A stretch of 64,000 nt of DNA. Source: a virus. Positions 17,589 through 26,404 of this stretch are shown here, in pieces. Position 1 is the stretch's first letter. Each line of letters starts with the position of its first letter. Location: positions 32,887 through 96,886 of IMG/VR virus record IMGVR_UViG_3300043399_000633, one strand, 5' to 3'. The notes under the pieces were generated by a model. It was given only the letters and a program-made list of their open reading frames with translations. It made no database searches and was not told where the DNA came from. The position numbers and the translations under genes are program-made.

Positions 17589-18811
17589 ATACTAAATTAG
17601 GTTATTACAAAGTAGGTCACCATGTATTCTACAACAAGCTACAAGCTATATTGTACGCCAATCCTAGTAAAGCAGACATCACCTGGCATTTTAACAATGA
17701 AATATTCGACAGTTATGATTGGACTAATGAACCTCCTATGTCTTTAGACATTATTTACGCAGAACGTGCTAAACAGATAAGAGAACAGTTTGACTACCTT
17801 ATAATTATGGCTAGCGGCGGCGCGGATAGTACTAATGTCATCTACAGTTTTTTAAACAATAATATTATTGTTGATGAAATTATTGCAGCCGCGCCAATGA
17901 GCGGTTTAAAAAATTGGCATATTGATCTATCCGACAAGTCTGCAAATAATACTGTTACAGAAACACTAGTAACGCAGCTTCCTTTAATGGATAAAATATC
18001 CAAAACACATCCCGGCATAAAATTAACACTGCATGATTATTTTGATGACATTCTTAAGATGAAAACTGATGAATGGATTTATGAATCATCTGCACATTGG
18101 ATTCATTTTTCAGGATCAACACGACATTCACTAGATAAGTTTTCACATATTAAAGATATGGCTGAGGCAGGTAAAAGGATAGGTGTTATATATGGAATAG
18201 ACAAGCCCATTATATGCAGAGCAGAATCAGGTAACTTGTATACGGTAGTAATGGATCCGGTTGTCAACGTAGTGACACCGCATTTTAAAGATAGATACCC
18301 CAATGTCGAATCTGTGTTGTTTTATTATTCTCCCGACATGCCAGAACTGATGATCAAACAGGCTCATGAAGTATGCAGGTGGATATATCGACCTGAAAAC
18401 TCCTACGCCAAATCTGTGTTATGGGATAAATCAAAATCATTCGAATTCAATACTAATATCGAGAGAGGAAGTAACTGGCAACGTGCTATAATTCCTTGTA
18501 TTTACCCTTCTATCAGAAGTCAACACGGTGTTTGGCAAGCAGCAAAACAGGGATTAGGATTTAGAGGTGGGTTTCAATTAGATCAATGGATATTAAAATT
18601 ATATGGACAGGAAAAATTTGTACAAATGGTTGAAAGCGACTTGAAACTGTTTATTAAAAAAATAGATATGAAATATATAATTAGCGACAACAAAGCGGAC
18701 GGATTTATTCGCTTTTACCACTATTGGAAAATTGGTCATGAGCGTGAATTTTATCCCACATCGATAGACGATATAAATATCAACTATGCTAACTTTAAGG
18801 AAAAGATATGA
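17585..18811 (+). CDS. PP-loop ATPase, long form
   Basis: 408 residues. IIMASGGADSTNVI near residue 75 is the PP-loop. The order N-terminal region, PP-loop, long C-terminal helical half matches the protein at 22272-23474 (400 residues), which is clearly a paralogue. Overlaps the hydroxylase and TctC genes by 4 bp. Confidence 0.8.
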   Translation: MNTKLGYYKVGHHVFYNKLQAILYANPSKADITWHFNNEIFDSYDWTNEPPMSLDIIYAERAKQIREQFDYLIIMASGGADSTNVIYSFLNNNIIVDEIIAAAPMSGLKNWHIDLSDKSANNTVTETLVTQLPLMDKISKTHPGIKLTLHDYFDDILKMKTDEWIYESSAHWIHFSGSTRHSLDKFSHIKDMAEAGKRIGVIYGIDKPIICRAESGNLYTVVMDPVVNVVTPHFKDRYPNVESVLFYYSPDMPELMIKQAHEVCRWIYRPENSYAKSVLWDKSKSFEFNTNIERGSNWQRAIIPCIYPSIRSQHGVWQAAKQGLGFRGGFQLDQWILKLYGQEKFVQMVESDLKLFIKKIDMKYIISDNKADGFIRFYHYWKIGHEREFYPTSIDDININYANFKEKI

Positions 18812-19701
18812 AAAAAATATTGGCACTAATGGCTTTGATGATAGGATCTATTGCTAATGCAGGAATAACTGTTCCAGTATACTGGCCGTTTGCGGCCGGC
18901 AGCTCGCAAGCAAACATGGTTAGATCAATGATCGATAACGCAAATACACAGCAAAATAAATATCAGTTTATATTTGTACACAAACCCGGTGCAGGAGGCT
19001 CAGTAGCAGCTAACTCTGTTTTGGAATCAAAAGATTTAGCTATTCTAGCGTCTACCAGTAGTTTCTATATTAGACCAATGTTGTTTAAAGAAAGTCACAA
19101 CATAGATGATTTTAATATGGTTTCTTTAGTTTGTACTGCTCAACCGTTGGCTATATACTCTAAGAAGATTAGTCGCCTTTCAGATGTTCAGGGCAGAGAA
19201 ATTTCGTTAGGTGTCATTCCCGGCTCTATCACTACATTAGTTACGAGAGCAATCAAACGAGAGAATCCAGACATTAGAATATTAGAGGTGCCATACAAAG
19301 GAACACCAGAAGCTACAAGTGACATGTTGGGAGGACATATCGACGGAAGTGTTGATTTTATTGGTACTTCAGTGACTGCACGATTTAGTAATGATATTAA
19401 AGTTTTAGGCATTACGGGTAGAAGAAACATAAACAATTATCCTACCTTTCAGTCATTAAAAGTTAATGGACTAGAAAATATTACGAATGACTATTTTTAT
19501 TTTGTTAGTAAATCAATAGATAGGTCAACTAGACAGGAATTAAATAGAATTTTAAACAATGCTTACACTGAAAGAACAAAGTTTTTATGTGAAGATGATT
19601 TCGGGGAACTAGTTAAATCCCCGTTCAATCAAATAGACATCATACATCAGGCTAATAAGTCCCGTTGGGAAAAGTTAACAGATGGGTTCAATAAAGAGTA
19701 A
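18808..19701 (+). CDS. Tripartite tricarboxylate transporter binding protein (TctC/Bug family)
   Basis: 297 residues with an N-terminal signal peptide (MKKILALMALMIGSIANAG), so periplasmic. WPFAAGSSQANMVR and HKPGAGGSVAAN are the ligand-pocket loops of Bug/TctC proteins, which bind carboxylates and are greatly expanded in Betaproteobacteria. No TctA/TctB permease is visible, so the phage protein may feed a host permease or have a new role. Confidence 0.85.
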   Translation: MKKILALMALMIGSIANAGITVPVYWPFAAGSSQANMVRSMIDNANTQQNKYQFIFVHKPGAGGSVAANSVLESKDLAILASTSSFYIRPMLFKESHNIDDFNMVSLVCTAQPLAIYSKKISRLSDVQGREISLGVIPGSITTLVTRAIKRENPDIRILEVPYKGTPEATSDMLGGHIDGSVDFIGTSVTARFSNDIKVLGITGRRNINNYPTFQSLKVNGLENITNDYFYFVSKSIDRSTRQELNRILNNAYTERTKFLCEDDFGELVKSPFNQIDIIHQANKSRWEKLTDGFNKE

Positions 19702-19734
19702 TAAATACTACAATAACCTAGAGGAGTAAAGAAA

Positions 19735-20019
19735 ATGCCAATAGAAATAACATTAGTTTTTATTAGACCTTCTGCGGCAGTGCCGTGGTTTCATGAAACA
19801 TGGCCCCCTTCGCATGCAGAGTACATTAAAACTCATTATAAAGATACTGGAAAATTTGAAGGGTCAAGTGAACAAATCGGCGAAACAACACTAATTAACA
19901 CTTTTCGTTTTGCTAGTCCGGAAGCTATGGAAGAATTCATCAGTGATCCTTATTTAGTATCGATGAAAGAAGCTAGAGATATCTATAACCGTACTAATAA
20001 TATAGAACTATTGGGGTAA
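19735..20019 (+). CDS. Small conserved protein, unknown function
   Basis: 94 residues with a good ribosome site (GAGGAGTAAAG). The pattern (short beta strand, TWPPSHAEY, helix with ASPEAMEEFISDP) hints at a ferredoxin-like dimeric alpha-beta barrel domain, but this is a weak guess. Follows TctC by 33 bp and ends just before the convergent cassette. Confidence 0.65.
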   Translation: MPIEITLVFIRPSAAVPWFHETWPPSHAEYIKTHYKDTGKFEGSSEQIGETTLINTFRFASPEAMEEFISDPYLVSMKEARDIYNRTNNIELLG

Positions 20020-20041
20020 TATGGACGTCATTTTGAGTTGA

Positions 20042-21670
20042 TTAAATACTACTATATAGTTCCGTATTGACAAATTCTAAATTTTTTTTAGTCCACTCAT
20101 ATACCGAAATTAATCTATTTGATTCTAACATACCTATACTACTAAACTTTTGATAGTATAAGTAACTACAATCGATTAAGTTTTGTACTTTATGTTTATT
20201 TTTAAATAGATTTCTTTCAGTGTTGTATGTGACCTGGTATGAATTTCTACTGTTGTAGATGTAAAATAATATCATTCCTTCATACCATTCACGTTCATTC
20301 ATTGAATATGTGCTCACTACAGCTTTGGGTATTACCCAATTTTTTTGAATTTGATTATTAAATGCTTCTCCATGTCCTACGATTTCTATTTTTTTAATTA
20401 CTAATTTAAATTTGTCAATATAAGACTGATTTGCGGCAGGGGTATTAGGTAAAATTTCAAATGGCAAATGGTGAGCAAACATGTCCAACGTACCTGCTTC
20501 TGCCATATTATTCTCTAAATTTTTCAATGTTTGTCCTGGTAACCCCCAAATAAAAGTAAGTCTATTGGTATATTTTATGTGTGAAATATTCCCATACTTG
20601 TTTTTAATATTAATAATTAACTGTTTGTGGTCTGGCCACGGTACCTCTGGTCTGTTGATATTTTCGAGTACAGTTTTATCTAAATCTTGAAGATCAAATT
20701 TATATCCTTTAGTGACTTCGGCTTCTATCATCTTATCAAGTAAATAGAATACTTTTTGCTTATTCAATTTACTCCACTGGGGATTGAAAATCTCAGGACC
20801 TTTATTGTTATTATTTATTTTTTTCTCGCACCAATACTCTATGATGTGTTCGTCTTGAGGCGTTAATCCAACGTTTGGATTAGTCCAATACACAAAAGAT
20901 AAATTCCATTCAAAAAAAAGGTCTATTTCTTTTCTCCATAATGGTTCTAATTCATCCTTACCCCATATTCTTACTTTGTTGTGTAACCCGGAACTCCAAT
21001 CACAAAAACTACATGCATATGGGCATCCTTTTGTCGTTTCCCAAACTATTAGTAATTTGTGATCAATATTATCTACGGGAAAATAGGTTTTAAAATACTC
21101 TTTAATATCTTCCAAAAAAGAGAAAATTTCATTCTTATATTCAATATAAGGACTCTTACTAAGTGTTTTTTTATTAACGAACACCTCATGAGGGTAAACT
21201 GTTGTACTATCAGCCGCATTTATAAGTTTTACATCATGCCCGGCTAAAAAATCTAGTATTTTAGTAAATGCATCTTCACCGTCACCGTATACGGCAAAAT
21301 CTATGTAATAGTTATCTACAAAAAAACTTGAATTTTTATGAGCATCTATCTCGGGTCCTCCCACAATGATTATTAAATTCTCAAATAGTGACTTTAACTG
21401 TTTTGCTAGACTAAAGAAAAATTCACGATTCCATACATAAACACTAAATGCTAAAATGTCAATTTTTTCTTTGATAATCAGATCAGTTAGTATTTTTAAA
21501 TTGTCTTCAATATGATTCAGTAAAAACAATGGAGAAGTCCAAATATATTGATTTTTAGATAACCCCGTTGTTTGATGATTTATTTTCAAAAACCAATGTA
21601 TTGGTGACACATAATACTGAAGCGTCGCCGGACATGAGCTTGTAATTGTTTTTATTTTTTTCATGATCAA
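20042..21670 (-). CDS. B12-binding-domain radical-SAM protein
   Basis: 542 residues. An N-terminal Rossmann-like domain (DILAFSVYVWNR; IVGGPEI) resembles the cobalamin-binding domain of B12 radical-SAM enzymes; CPYACSFCDW near residue 215 is the CxxxCxxC loop. Such enzymes methylate unactivated carbons or rearrange substrates. It overlaps the upstream hydroxylase gene by 4 bp and is the last gene of the minus cassette. Confidence 0.85.
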   Translation of the reverse strand: MIMKKIKTITSSCPATLQYYVSPIHWFLKINHQTTGLSKNQYIWTSPLFLLNHIEDNLKILTDLIIKEKIDILAFSVYVWNREFFFSLAKQLKSLFENLIIIVGGPEIDAHKNSSFFVDNYYIDFAVYGDGEDAFTKILDFLAGHDVKLINAADSTTVYPHEVFVNKKTLSKSPYIEYKNEIFSFLEDIKEYFKTYFPVDNIDHKLLIVWETTKGCPYACSFCDWSSGLHNKVRIWGKDELEPLWRKEIDLFFEWNLSFVYWTNPNVGLTPQDEHIIEYWCEKKINNNNKGPEIFNPQWSKLNKQKVFYLLDKMIEAEVTKGYKFDLQDLDKTVLENINRPEVPWPDHKQLIINIKNKYGNISHIKYTNRLTFIWGLPGQTLKNLENNMAEAGTLDMFAHHLPFEILPNTPAANQSYIDKFKLVIKKIEIVGHGEAFNNQIQKNWVIPKAVVSTYSMNEREWYEGMILFYIYNSRNSYQVTYNTERNLFKNKHKVQNLIDCSYLYYQKFSSIGMLESNRLISVYEWTKKNLEFVNTELYSSI

Positions 21671-22263
21671 GTAAGCAAGTGTGGGTATTTTTTAACGAAG
21701 TCATGAAAAGTCAAATTAAAGAAAGAAAGAGTAAAGATTATTCGTGTATTTTCAATATTTTCAATGCTGTGTGCCTGCCTAACACTCAAAGCATACCATT
21801 TATTGATTTCTAAATGATACTCTTTGTCTACTGTCAAATCTTCATATTTAAATACATTTCCTGTACCTGGCCCGGATTTAAAATCTCCATGTGTAGTGTA
21901 CATTACAGTTTTAACATCTTTCCCTCCATCTTTGATATAAAAATTCAATGCAAAAATCCTTACCCGATCTGCATGCGGAGGCCAACATGCATATTGAAAT
22001 TCTTCTTCTCTTATGTTTTTAATTACACCGACTGCTGCTTTGAAATCCTCTTCGAAGAAATTTTCAAATTCTTTCTTTGCTAAGTAATTTAACTCCATGT
22101 CATCTTCAACAAATTTTCTAGAAACACTGTTTTTTTTGTAATCTTGTATTTTGTCATGCATTGCCTTTAACTCTAACTCTAATGGAGCAGAGTTAGCGAT
22201 TCGGTACGCTGCATTTATAATATCCTCTGAGGGCATTGGAATATTTTTTAATTCTATAATCAT
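21667..22263 (-). CDS. 2OG-Fe(II) hydroxylase-like protein
   Basis: 198 residues. WPPHADRVRIFALNFYI (HxD plus Arg) and QAHSIENIENTRIIFTLSF (distal His, Arg). Middle gene of the minus-strand cassette PP-loop, hydroxylase, B12 radical-SAM. Confidence 0.72.
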   Translation of the reverse strand: MIIELKNIPMPSEDIINAAYRIANSAPLELELKAMHDKIQDYKKNSVSRKFVEDDMELNYLAKKEFENFFEEDFKAAVGVIKNIREEEFQYACWPPHADRVRIFALNFYIKDGGKDVKTVMYTTHGDFKSGPGTGNVFKYEDLTVDKEYHLEINKWYALSVRQAHSIENIENTRIIFTLSFFNLTFHDFVKKYPHLLT

Positions 22264-22271
22264 GTCAATAT

Positions 22272-23474
22272 TTATGTCATCGGGATAGGCTTACTATGCA
22301 TTTCTATAAATTTTAATGGTTTGCCGGTCGAATCGTAGTTAATAAATTTGGGGTTAATGCCATGGATCATCTCCATTACCTGTCCATAATGAAAATCTCT
22401 TTCTTTTTGTGATACCAGTGGGCTTTTGAAAAACCAATTACTATGCTCTTGGAAAAAATATCCTGATGGTTTTTCAGCTTGGAAAATAAATTCTGACCAT
22501 TGTTCGTATAATATTTTTTTAAAGAATATGTCATGGACGAGAAAAGCATCTGCTCCGCTAGGAGTTTTGACCGTAATTTTGTCATAAAAATCACATTTAA
22601 TTTCTCGATTACATATAGGTTCCATTATCCTTTTTAAAATAAAACACTGCTTTTGCCACAATTCCGGCATGTCTACTGTATAATAAAAATGCTCTGTTTT
22701 TGGCTTAAATCCAGCAAAAGCAGCACTGTTGTAATTTCCCCAAACAGTAGTGACGTCATCAAAATATACATAGAATTTTTTATTACCTGGATAAAAAGCC
22801 ATCCTTGGTTTATCACACCCTGTTAATAATGCGGTACTACCTTTATCATTATATTTTCTCAGTAGTTCTCCTATCAAGTTGTGACCTGCCAAGCTGGGGG
22901 ATGCTCCTAGTCCTGAAACCGGAAGTGTATGTAATTTGTTTTGCAGAATTAAATCAATAGCATGGGTAGTGTGATCTAAACATGATATTTTAATTTTTGG
23001 AAATTTGTTGGCAATTTCTTTAAGTTTAGGTTCGGCGGCCTCGCTGTATTCAAATATCAAATTAGATGCTTTTCTATTAGTTCTATCAAAATAAGGTTTT
23101 AATTTTTCTATGGCCTGTATGGGATAGGTCGTTACAATCTCATCAATGTGAATACCATTGTCTAAAAAACTATCTATAACATTGTTACTATCAGCTCCGC
23201 CGCTGTACGCAACGACAATGAAATCATACTTACTTCTTAACTGCTCTGCTCTATCTTTATACAATGTTTTTAGTGATAGCGGGCTTTCATTTTTCCAATT
23301 TAAAGAAGAATAAAAAGAGTCAAAATAATGGTATTTGACTTCTATACTATTACAAGAAGATGCATATCGCAAACATTCAGCTTTATCGAAAAAGTAGTGG
23401 TTATTGGAGCTCCAATAACCACTACTAGTTTGTAAAGCAATATTTTCTGCTTCGAAAACGTTCGTCAGCATCAT
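22272..23474 (-). CDS. PP-loop ATPase, long form (paralogue)
   Basis: 400 residues. VVAYSGGADSNNVIDSFLDN is the PP-loop and parallels ASGGADSTNVIYSFLNN in the protein at 17585. Starts 4 bp inside the TctC-like gene. Together the two loci look like a duplicated cassette pointing towards each other. Confidence 0.8.
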   Translation of the reverse strand: MMLTNVFEAENIALQTSSGYWSSNNHYFFDKAECLRYASSCNSIEVKYHYFDSFYSSLNWKNESPLSLKTLYKDRAEQLRSKYDFIVVAYSGGADSNNVIDSFLDNGIHIDEIVTTYPIQAIEKLKPYFDRTNRKASNLIFEYSEAAEPKLKEIANKFPKIKISCLDHTTHAIDLILQNKLHTLPVSGLGASPSLAGHNLIGELLRKYNDKGSTALLTGCDKPRMAFYPGNKKFYVYFDDVTTVWGNYNSAAFAGFKPKTEHFYYTVDMPELWQKQCFILKRIMEPICNREIKCDFYDKITVKTPSGADAFLVHDIFFKKILYEQWSEFIFQAEKPSGYFFQEHSNWFFKSPLVSQKERDFHYGQVMEMIHGINPKFINYDSTGKPLKFIEMHSKPIPMT

Positions 23475-24307
23475 AGACCGTATTTTTTCATTGTTTCGAC
23501 ATACAATTCCAAAGCCTCTTCTTTTTCTTTTCCTTGCAATTGAACTGGACCAGCACCCATGGCTTTTAGTTCTTCAGTCCAACCTGAATGTTTAATTGCA
23601 GTTTCTAAGCAACTAATTGCTTTTTGTTTTTGTTCCGGTGTTGCATTTTTGTGTATAAATGCTCCATTGAAACTTACGCTTTGTAATTTTACATTTCCTC
23701 TTACGTAAGGTTTGTTAAATTCAACTCTAAACAGTTCTTTGATTTCTTTAAATTGATTTAACCAATTTAAACCACTAGTGGCACTAATAAAATATACATC
23801 TAAATCTCCATTCATGATTAAAGGTAATGCTTTAGCATCACCTCCAGTGGGAATAATTTGTATGTTAGGGTTTTGTTCTTTTAATTGAAGGGCCATGATA
23901 TGATGTGAAGTTCCTAATCCCGGAATTCCTATATTAATTTTTTGTGTTAATAACGCATCCCAGTCTATAGCCTCCTTCTTTGCTAATGCAAGAACAGGCG
24001 CAGCTATCAAAATCTTATATAGTTCAATCGGTGGATTTTTTACTGGGCTTTTGTTACCAAATAAAACAGGTGAGCCCAAATATATCATGTTAGGAAAATC
24101 TCCTATAAAATTGACAGCAGGCACTGACATTCCTCCTGGTCTATAGAATACTTGAAATTCAGAATTATATTTTTGTAATAATCTTGCATATCTATCAGAT
24201 GTGCCTCCGGGAGGGAAATCTATAACGACACCGCATCCATGTGTTTGTTGTGCATGACTGCTCATAGTTGCCCATAACAATACAAAAATTGCTAAAATTT
24301 TCTTCAT
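23471..24307 (-). CDS. TctC/Bug-type periplasmic binding protein
   Basis: 278 residues with a signal peptide (MKKILAIFVLLWATMSSHA). DFPPGGTSDRYARLLQ and YRPGGMSVPAVNFI are family pocket loops, GIPGLGTSHHIMALQL a further one. Divergent paralogue of the protein at 18808. Ribosome site AAAGGAAG precedes the ATG. First gene of the minus-strand cassette. Confidence 0.85.
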   Translation of the reverse strand: MKKILAIFVLLWATMSSHAQQTHGCGVVIDFPPGGTSDRYARLLQKYNSEFQVFYRPGGMSVPAVNFIGDFPNMIYLGSPVLFGNKSPVKNPPIELYKILIAAPVLALAKKEAIDWDALLTQKINIGIPGLGTSHHIMALQLKEQNPNIQIIPTGGDAKALPLIMNGDLDVYFISATSGLNWLNQFKEIKELFRVEFNKPYVRGNVKLQSVSFNGAFIHKNATPEQKQKAISCLETAIKHSGWTEELKAMGAGPVQLQGKEKEEALELYVETMKKYGL

Positions 24308-24376
24308 AAAAACTTCCTTTAAAACTTTATTTATTTGGTACCAACAGTTGAATTAAAAAAAACGGGTAAACAAAAA

Positions 24377-24405
24377 GTTGACAAATATCGAAAACAATGC
24401 TATTG
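24377..24405 (+). promoter_or_regulatory. Sigma70-type promoter with inverted repeat
   Basis: TTGACA, 17 bp, TATTGT. The palindrome GAAAACAATGCTATTGTTTC overlaps the spacer and -10 box and could be an operator. Reads into the small frame at 24445 and away from the minus-strand cassette. Confidence 0.6.
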
Positions 24406-24444
24406 TTTCAACGTAATTTTTTACCAGGACTAAATAAAGATACT

Positions 24445-24585
24445 ATGAATAACTTTACTTGTAACAATATACTAAAACATGAAGGATTATGGTTTATTGC
24501 AGCCATGACAACCTTTGCGCCGGTATATCCTACAAGTATCCGTGGCTCAGAGGATAACCAAAGAGGTAGCCCGGGGACTAGGTAA
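24445..24585 (+). CDS. Possible small protein
   Basis: 46 codons downstream of a good promoter and upstream of a strong terminator, but with no convincing ribosome site. Contains a short hydrophobic stretch. It could instead be part of an untranslated small RNA running to the terminator at 24645. Confidence 0.3.
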   Translation: MNNFTCNNILKHEGLWFIAAMTTFAPVYPTSIRGSEDNQRGSPGTR

Positions 24586-24612
24586 AGTCTAACATAGAAA
24601 AGATTTATCTAA

Positions 24613-24645
24613 CCCCTGGGAAACTAAAAAGTCCCAGGGGTTTTT
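24613..24645 (+). terminator. Rho-independent terminator
   Basis: CCCCTGGGA and TCCCAGGGG form a 9-bp stem followed by TTTTT. It separates the left gene block from the RNA cluster. Confidence 0.85.
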
Positions 24646-24653
24646 AGTTTGTG

Positions 24654-24682
24654 TTGACAATAAATGGAGAATAGACTAGAAT
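24654..24682 (+). promoter_or_regulatory. Sigma70 promoter, first of three tandem copies
   Basis: TTGACA, 17 bp, TAGAAT. The spacer AATAAATGGAGAA-like sequence is repeated in the next two promoters. Confidence 0.7.
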
Positions 24683-24738
24683 ATGGAAAGTTGACAGTCA
24701 CACTTAAGTGTGAATGGCAAAAAGGTAAAAAGAAAAAT

Positions 24739-24767
24739 TTGACAATAAATGGAGAACAGAATAGAAT
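24739..24767 (+). promoter_or_regulatory. Sigma70 promoter, second tandem copy
   Basis: TTGACA, 17 bp, TAGAAT, with spacer ATAAATGGAGAACAGAA. 85 bp after the first copy. Confidence 0.7.
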
Positions 24768-24822
24768 ATGGATCGTTGACAGATACAAATTCGAATCTGT
24801 TCAAAAAGATAGAAAAAAACTC

Positions 24823-24851
24823 TTGACAAAAAATGGAGAAAAGATTAGAAT
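24823..24851 (+). promoter_or_regulatory. Sigma70 promoter, third tandem copy
   Basis: TTGACA, 17 bp, TAGAAT, with spacer AAAAATGGAGAAAAGAT. 84 bp after the second; the regular spacing points to unit duplication. Confidence 0.7.
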
Positions 24852-24859
24852 ACAAAACT

Positions 24860-25132
24860 TACAAATTTACAGATTGGTCCAAGCATCTATATCTAACGGA
24901 ACAGCAACGCAAGCAATTGATCGCTGAGAAGTTAGAAAGAGCAAGGATTCAATATCTCGCTACGCAAAGGTCACCTCATAAAGTGGCTCAGTAGCAAAGT
25001 GTGAATGGGAAACGTGGTCCCGAGGCGCACTTAAAACATGTCTCAAACGGGCGGACTGTAGGATGAAGCCTCTTGTGTGAGGTGAAAAATTACAGGCTAG
25101 GGTATAACCCTAGCATAGCGTAGAAATACGCT
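24860..25132 (+). ncRNA. Unidentified structured transcript leader
   Basis: No credible CDS. Hairpins GCTAGGGT/ACCCTAGC (25095-25113) and AGCGTA-GAAA-TACGCT (25117-25132) close it; the second resembles the boxB-like hairpins of the other RNA-operon leaders. The rest contains short complementary stretches but matches no RNA family I know. Confidence 0.4.
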
Positions 25133-25209
25133 ATTCTATAGTGTACTGAACGAACAATGCCCCATGCTTTTGGCGCATGGATCGGCCCTCAGTGTACTAT
25201 AGAATAGTG
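25129..25209 (+). repeat. CATT/AGTG-family long stem, copy 1 (divergent)
   Basis: 21-bp stem (CGCTATTCTATAGTGTACTGA with its partner) around a 39-nt cargo that folds as CCATGC/GCATGG. It lies just before a tRNA-Gln. The lower stem differs in sequence from other copies but stays paired. Confidence 0.6.
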
Positions 25210-25214
25210 TATAT

Positions 25215-25289
25215 AGGGGGTTCGCCAAGTGGTAAGGCATCTGATTTTGATTCAGACATTCGGTGGTTCGATCCCATCACCCTCTGCCA
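25215..25289 (+). tRNA. tRNA-Gln(TTG)
   Basis: 75 nt. Acceptor AGGGGGT/ACCCTCT, D arm, anticodon loop TTTTGAT, T loop TTCGATC, encoded CCA. Confidence 0.93.
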
Positions 25290-25290
25290 A

Positions 25291-25430
25291 TCTAATATAT
25301 TCTAGCACTTAGAGAATGACTGCACGGGACTGTGGAGCAAAGCAGGAACCCGGCGGCAATAATTGGGTGGTAGCTTGAACCCTACTTCTTGATTCTCATT
25401 CTGGTTCACTGAGTGCTAGAATATATTAGA
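25291..25430 (+). repeat. CATT/AGTG-family long stem, copy 2
   Basis: 21-bp terminal stem (TCTAATATATTCTAGCACTTA with partner, one wobble) around a roughly 98-nt structured cargo. It fills the whole gap between tRNA-Gln and tRNA-Ile. Confidence 0.65.
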
Positions 25431-25435
25431 TACAA

Positions 25436-25510
25436 GCCTGGTTAGCTCAGCGGTAGAGCAGCGTCTTGATAAGGCGTTGGTCGGTGGTTCGACCCCACCA
25501 CTAGGCACCA
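25436..25510 (+). tRNA. tRNA-Ile(GAT)
   Basis: Canonical cloverleaf; anticodon loop TTGATAA, T loop TTCGACC, encoded CCA. Confidence 0.93.
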
Positions 25511-25518
25511 CAAATTAT

Positions 25519-25595
25519 GGGCCATTAGTTCAGTTGGTAGAACGCCTGCCTTGCAAGTAGGATGTCGTGGGTTCGATTCCCACATGTGTCCACCA
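25519..25595 (+). tRNA. tRNA-Ala(TGC)
   Basis: Anticodon stem-loop GCCTGCCTTGCAAGTAGG-like gives TGC. D and T arms are normal, CCA encoded. The acceptor stem has two mismatches and one extra 3' base. Confidence 0.85.
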
Positions 25596-25694
25596 AAAAC
25601 AAACTGGGATTATTGTCAGTCAGGTCAGACGGCTCAGTTCGAAGTAACCGTTCAACATTCTTCGTTTGTGATAAATACATCAAGGAGAATAAGT

Positions 25695-26159
25695 ATGTTA
25701 CTTCAATCATCTAAAATCAAGTGCAGGCACTGTGAGAAATTAATTTTTCCGCATAGTGTCACCAGGCACGATGCGGTGTGTCATCTTCACCCGGACAATA
25801 TAAGACTATGTAAGATATGTAACGAGCCAATTTTTAATTGGCGAGAATCAAAGGGAACATGTTCACATGCATGTGCTAATAAGCTGTTCAGAACAGGTGA
25901 AAATCATGGGAATTGGAAACCAGAACGGTATCAAACTACTTGTTTTGAACACCATGAAAGAAAATGTGTAGTATGTGGGGAAGATAAAGTAGTTGCGGTC
26001 CATCATCTAGACCATAGCAAGAAAAATAATCACCCTTCAAACCTGATTCCAATGTGCCCGACGCATCACCAATATTGGCATAGTAAGTATAGAACATTAA
26101 TTGAGGATAAGGTTCTATCTTACATAGAATCTTGGAAGAAAAAGAATAACTCTCTATAG
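25695..26159 (+). CDS. HNH homing endonuclease with zinc fingers
   Basis: 154 residues. Start set by CAAGGAGAATAAGT before the ATG; upstream codons lie in tRNA-Ala. Three CxxC-type finger pairs precede an HNH core (VHHLDHSKKNNHPSNLIPMCPTHHQ, given here in two parts: VHHLDHSKKNNHPSNL and PMCPTHHQ). Free-standing endonucleases of this sort spread by cutting alleles that lack them. The stop codon lies inside the acceptor stem of tRNA-Pro. Confidence 0.85.
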   Translation: MLLQSSKIKCRHCEKLIFPHSVTRHDAVCHLHPDNIRLCKICNEPIFNWRESKGTCSHACANKLFRTGENHGNWKPERYQTTCFEHHERKCVVCGEDKVVAVHHLDHSKKNNHPSNLIPMCPTHHQYWHSKYRTLIEDKVLSYIESWKKKNNSL

Positions 26160-26225
26160 CGTAACCAGGTAGCGTTCCTGATTTGGGGTCAGGAGGTCGG
26201 GGTTCGAATCCTCGTAGGGAGACCA
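26150..26225 (+). tRNA. tRNA-Pro(TGG)
   Basis: Acceptor CTCTCTA/TAGGGAG; anticodon loop TTTGGGG; CCA encoded. The first 10 nt overlap the 3' end of the HNH gene. Confidence 0.92.
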
Positions 26226-26231
26226 AACATT

Positions 26232-26326
26232 GGAAAGTAATGCAGGCATATTGGTGTGCCGACTAGTTTCGAAAGCTAGGTTCCCATGTGACATGGGATG
26301 GGGTTCGATTCCTCTGCTTTCCGCCA
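26232..26326 (+). tRNA. tRNA-Ser(CGA)
   Basis: Type II tRNA with long variable arm (CCCATG/CATGGG). Anticodon loop TTCGAAA; discriminator G; CCA encoded. Confidence 0.92.
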
Positions 26327-26331
26327 GTTTT

Positions 26332-26391
26332 AGGATGCTAACAGCAAATTTTAACATCAAACTGCTAATTTGAAACGTTAAAACGCATCCT
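26332..26391 (+). ncRNA. ACAGCAA element 1 (stand-alone hairpin)
   Basis: AGGATGC pairs with GCATCCT; the 5' internal loop is TAACAGCAAA; then TTTTAAC/GTTAAAA and TCAAA/TTTGA stems. 60 nt. Same architecture as elements 2 and 9. Confidence 0.75.
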
Positions 26392-26404
26392 GTGATATAT
26401 CTGT

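Noticed and set aside
24896-24912. Possible tenth ACAGCAA element (GGAACAGCAAC)
   Set aside because: No GGATR before it and no pairing partner at the right place.
24664-24927. 87-codon frame over the tandem promoters
   Set aside because: Lysine-rich low-complexity translation of repeated promoter units; no ribosome site.
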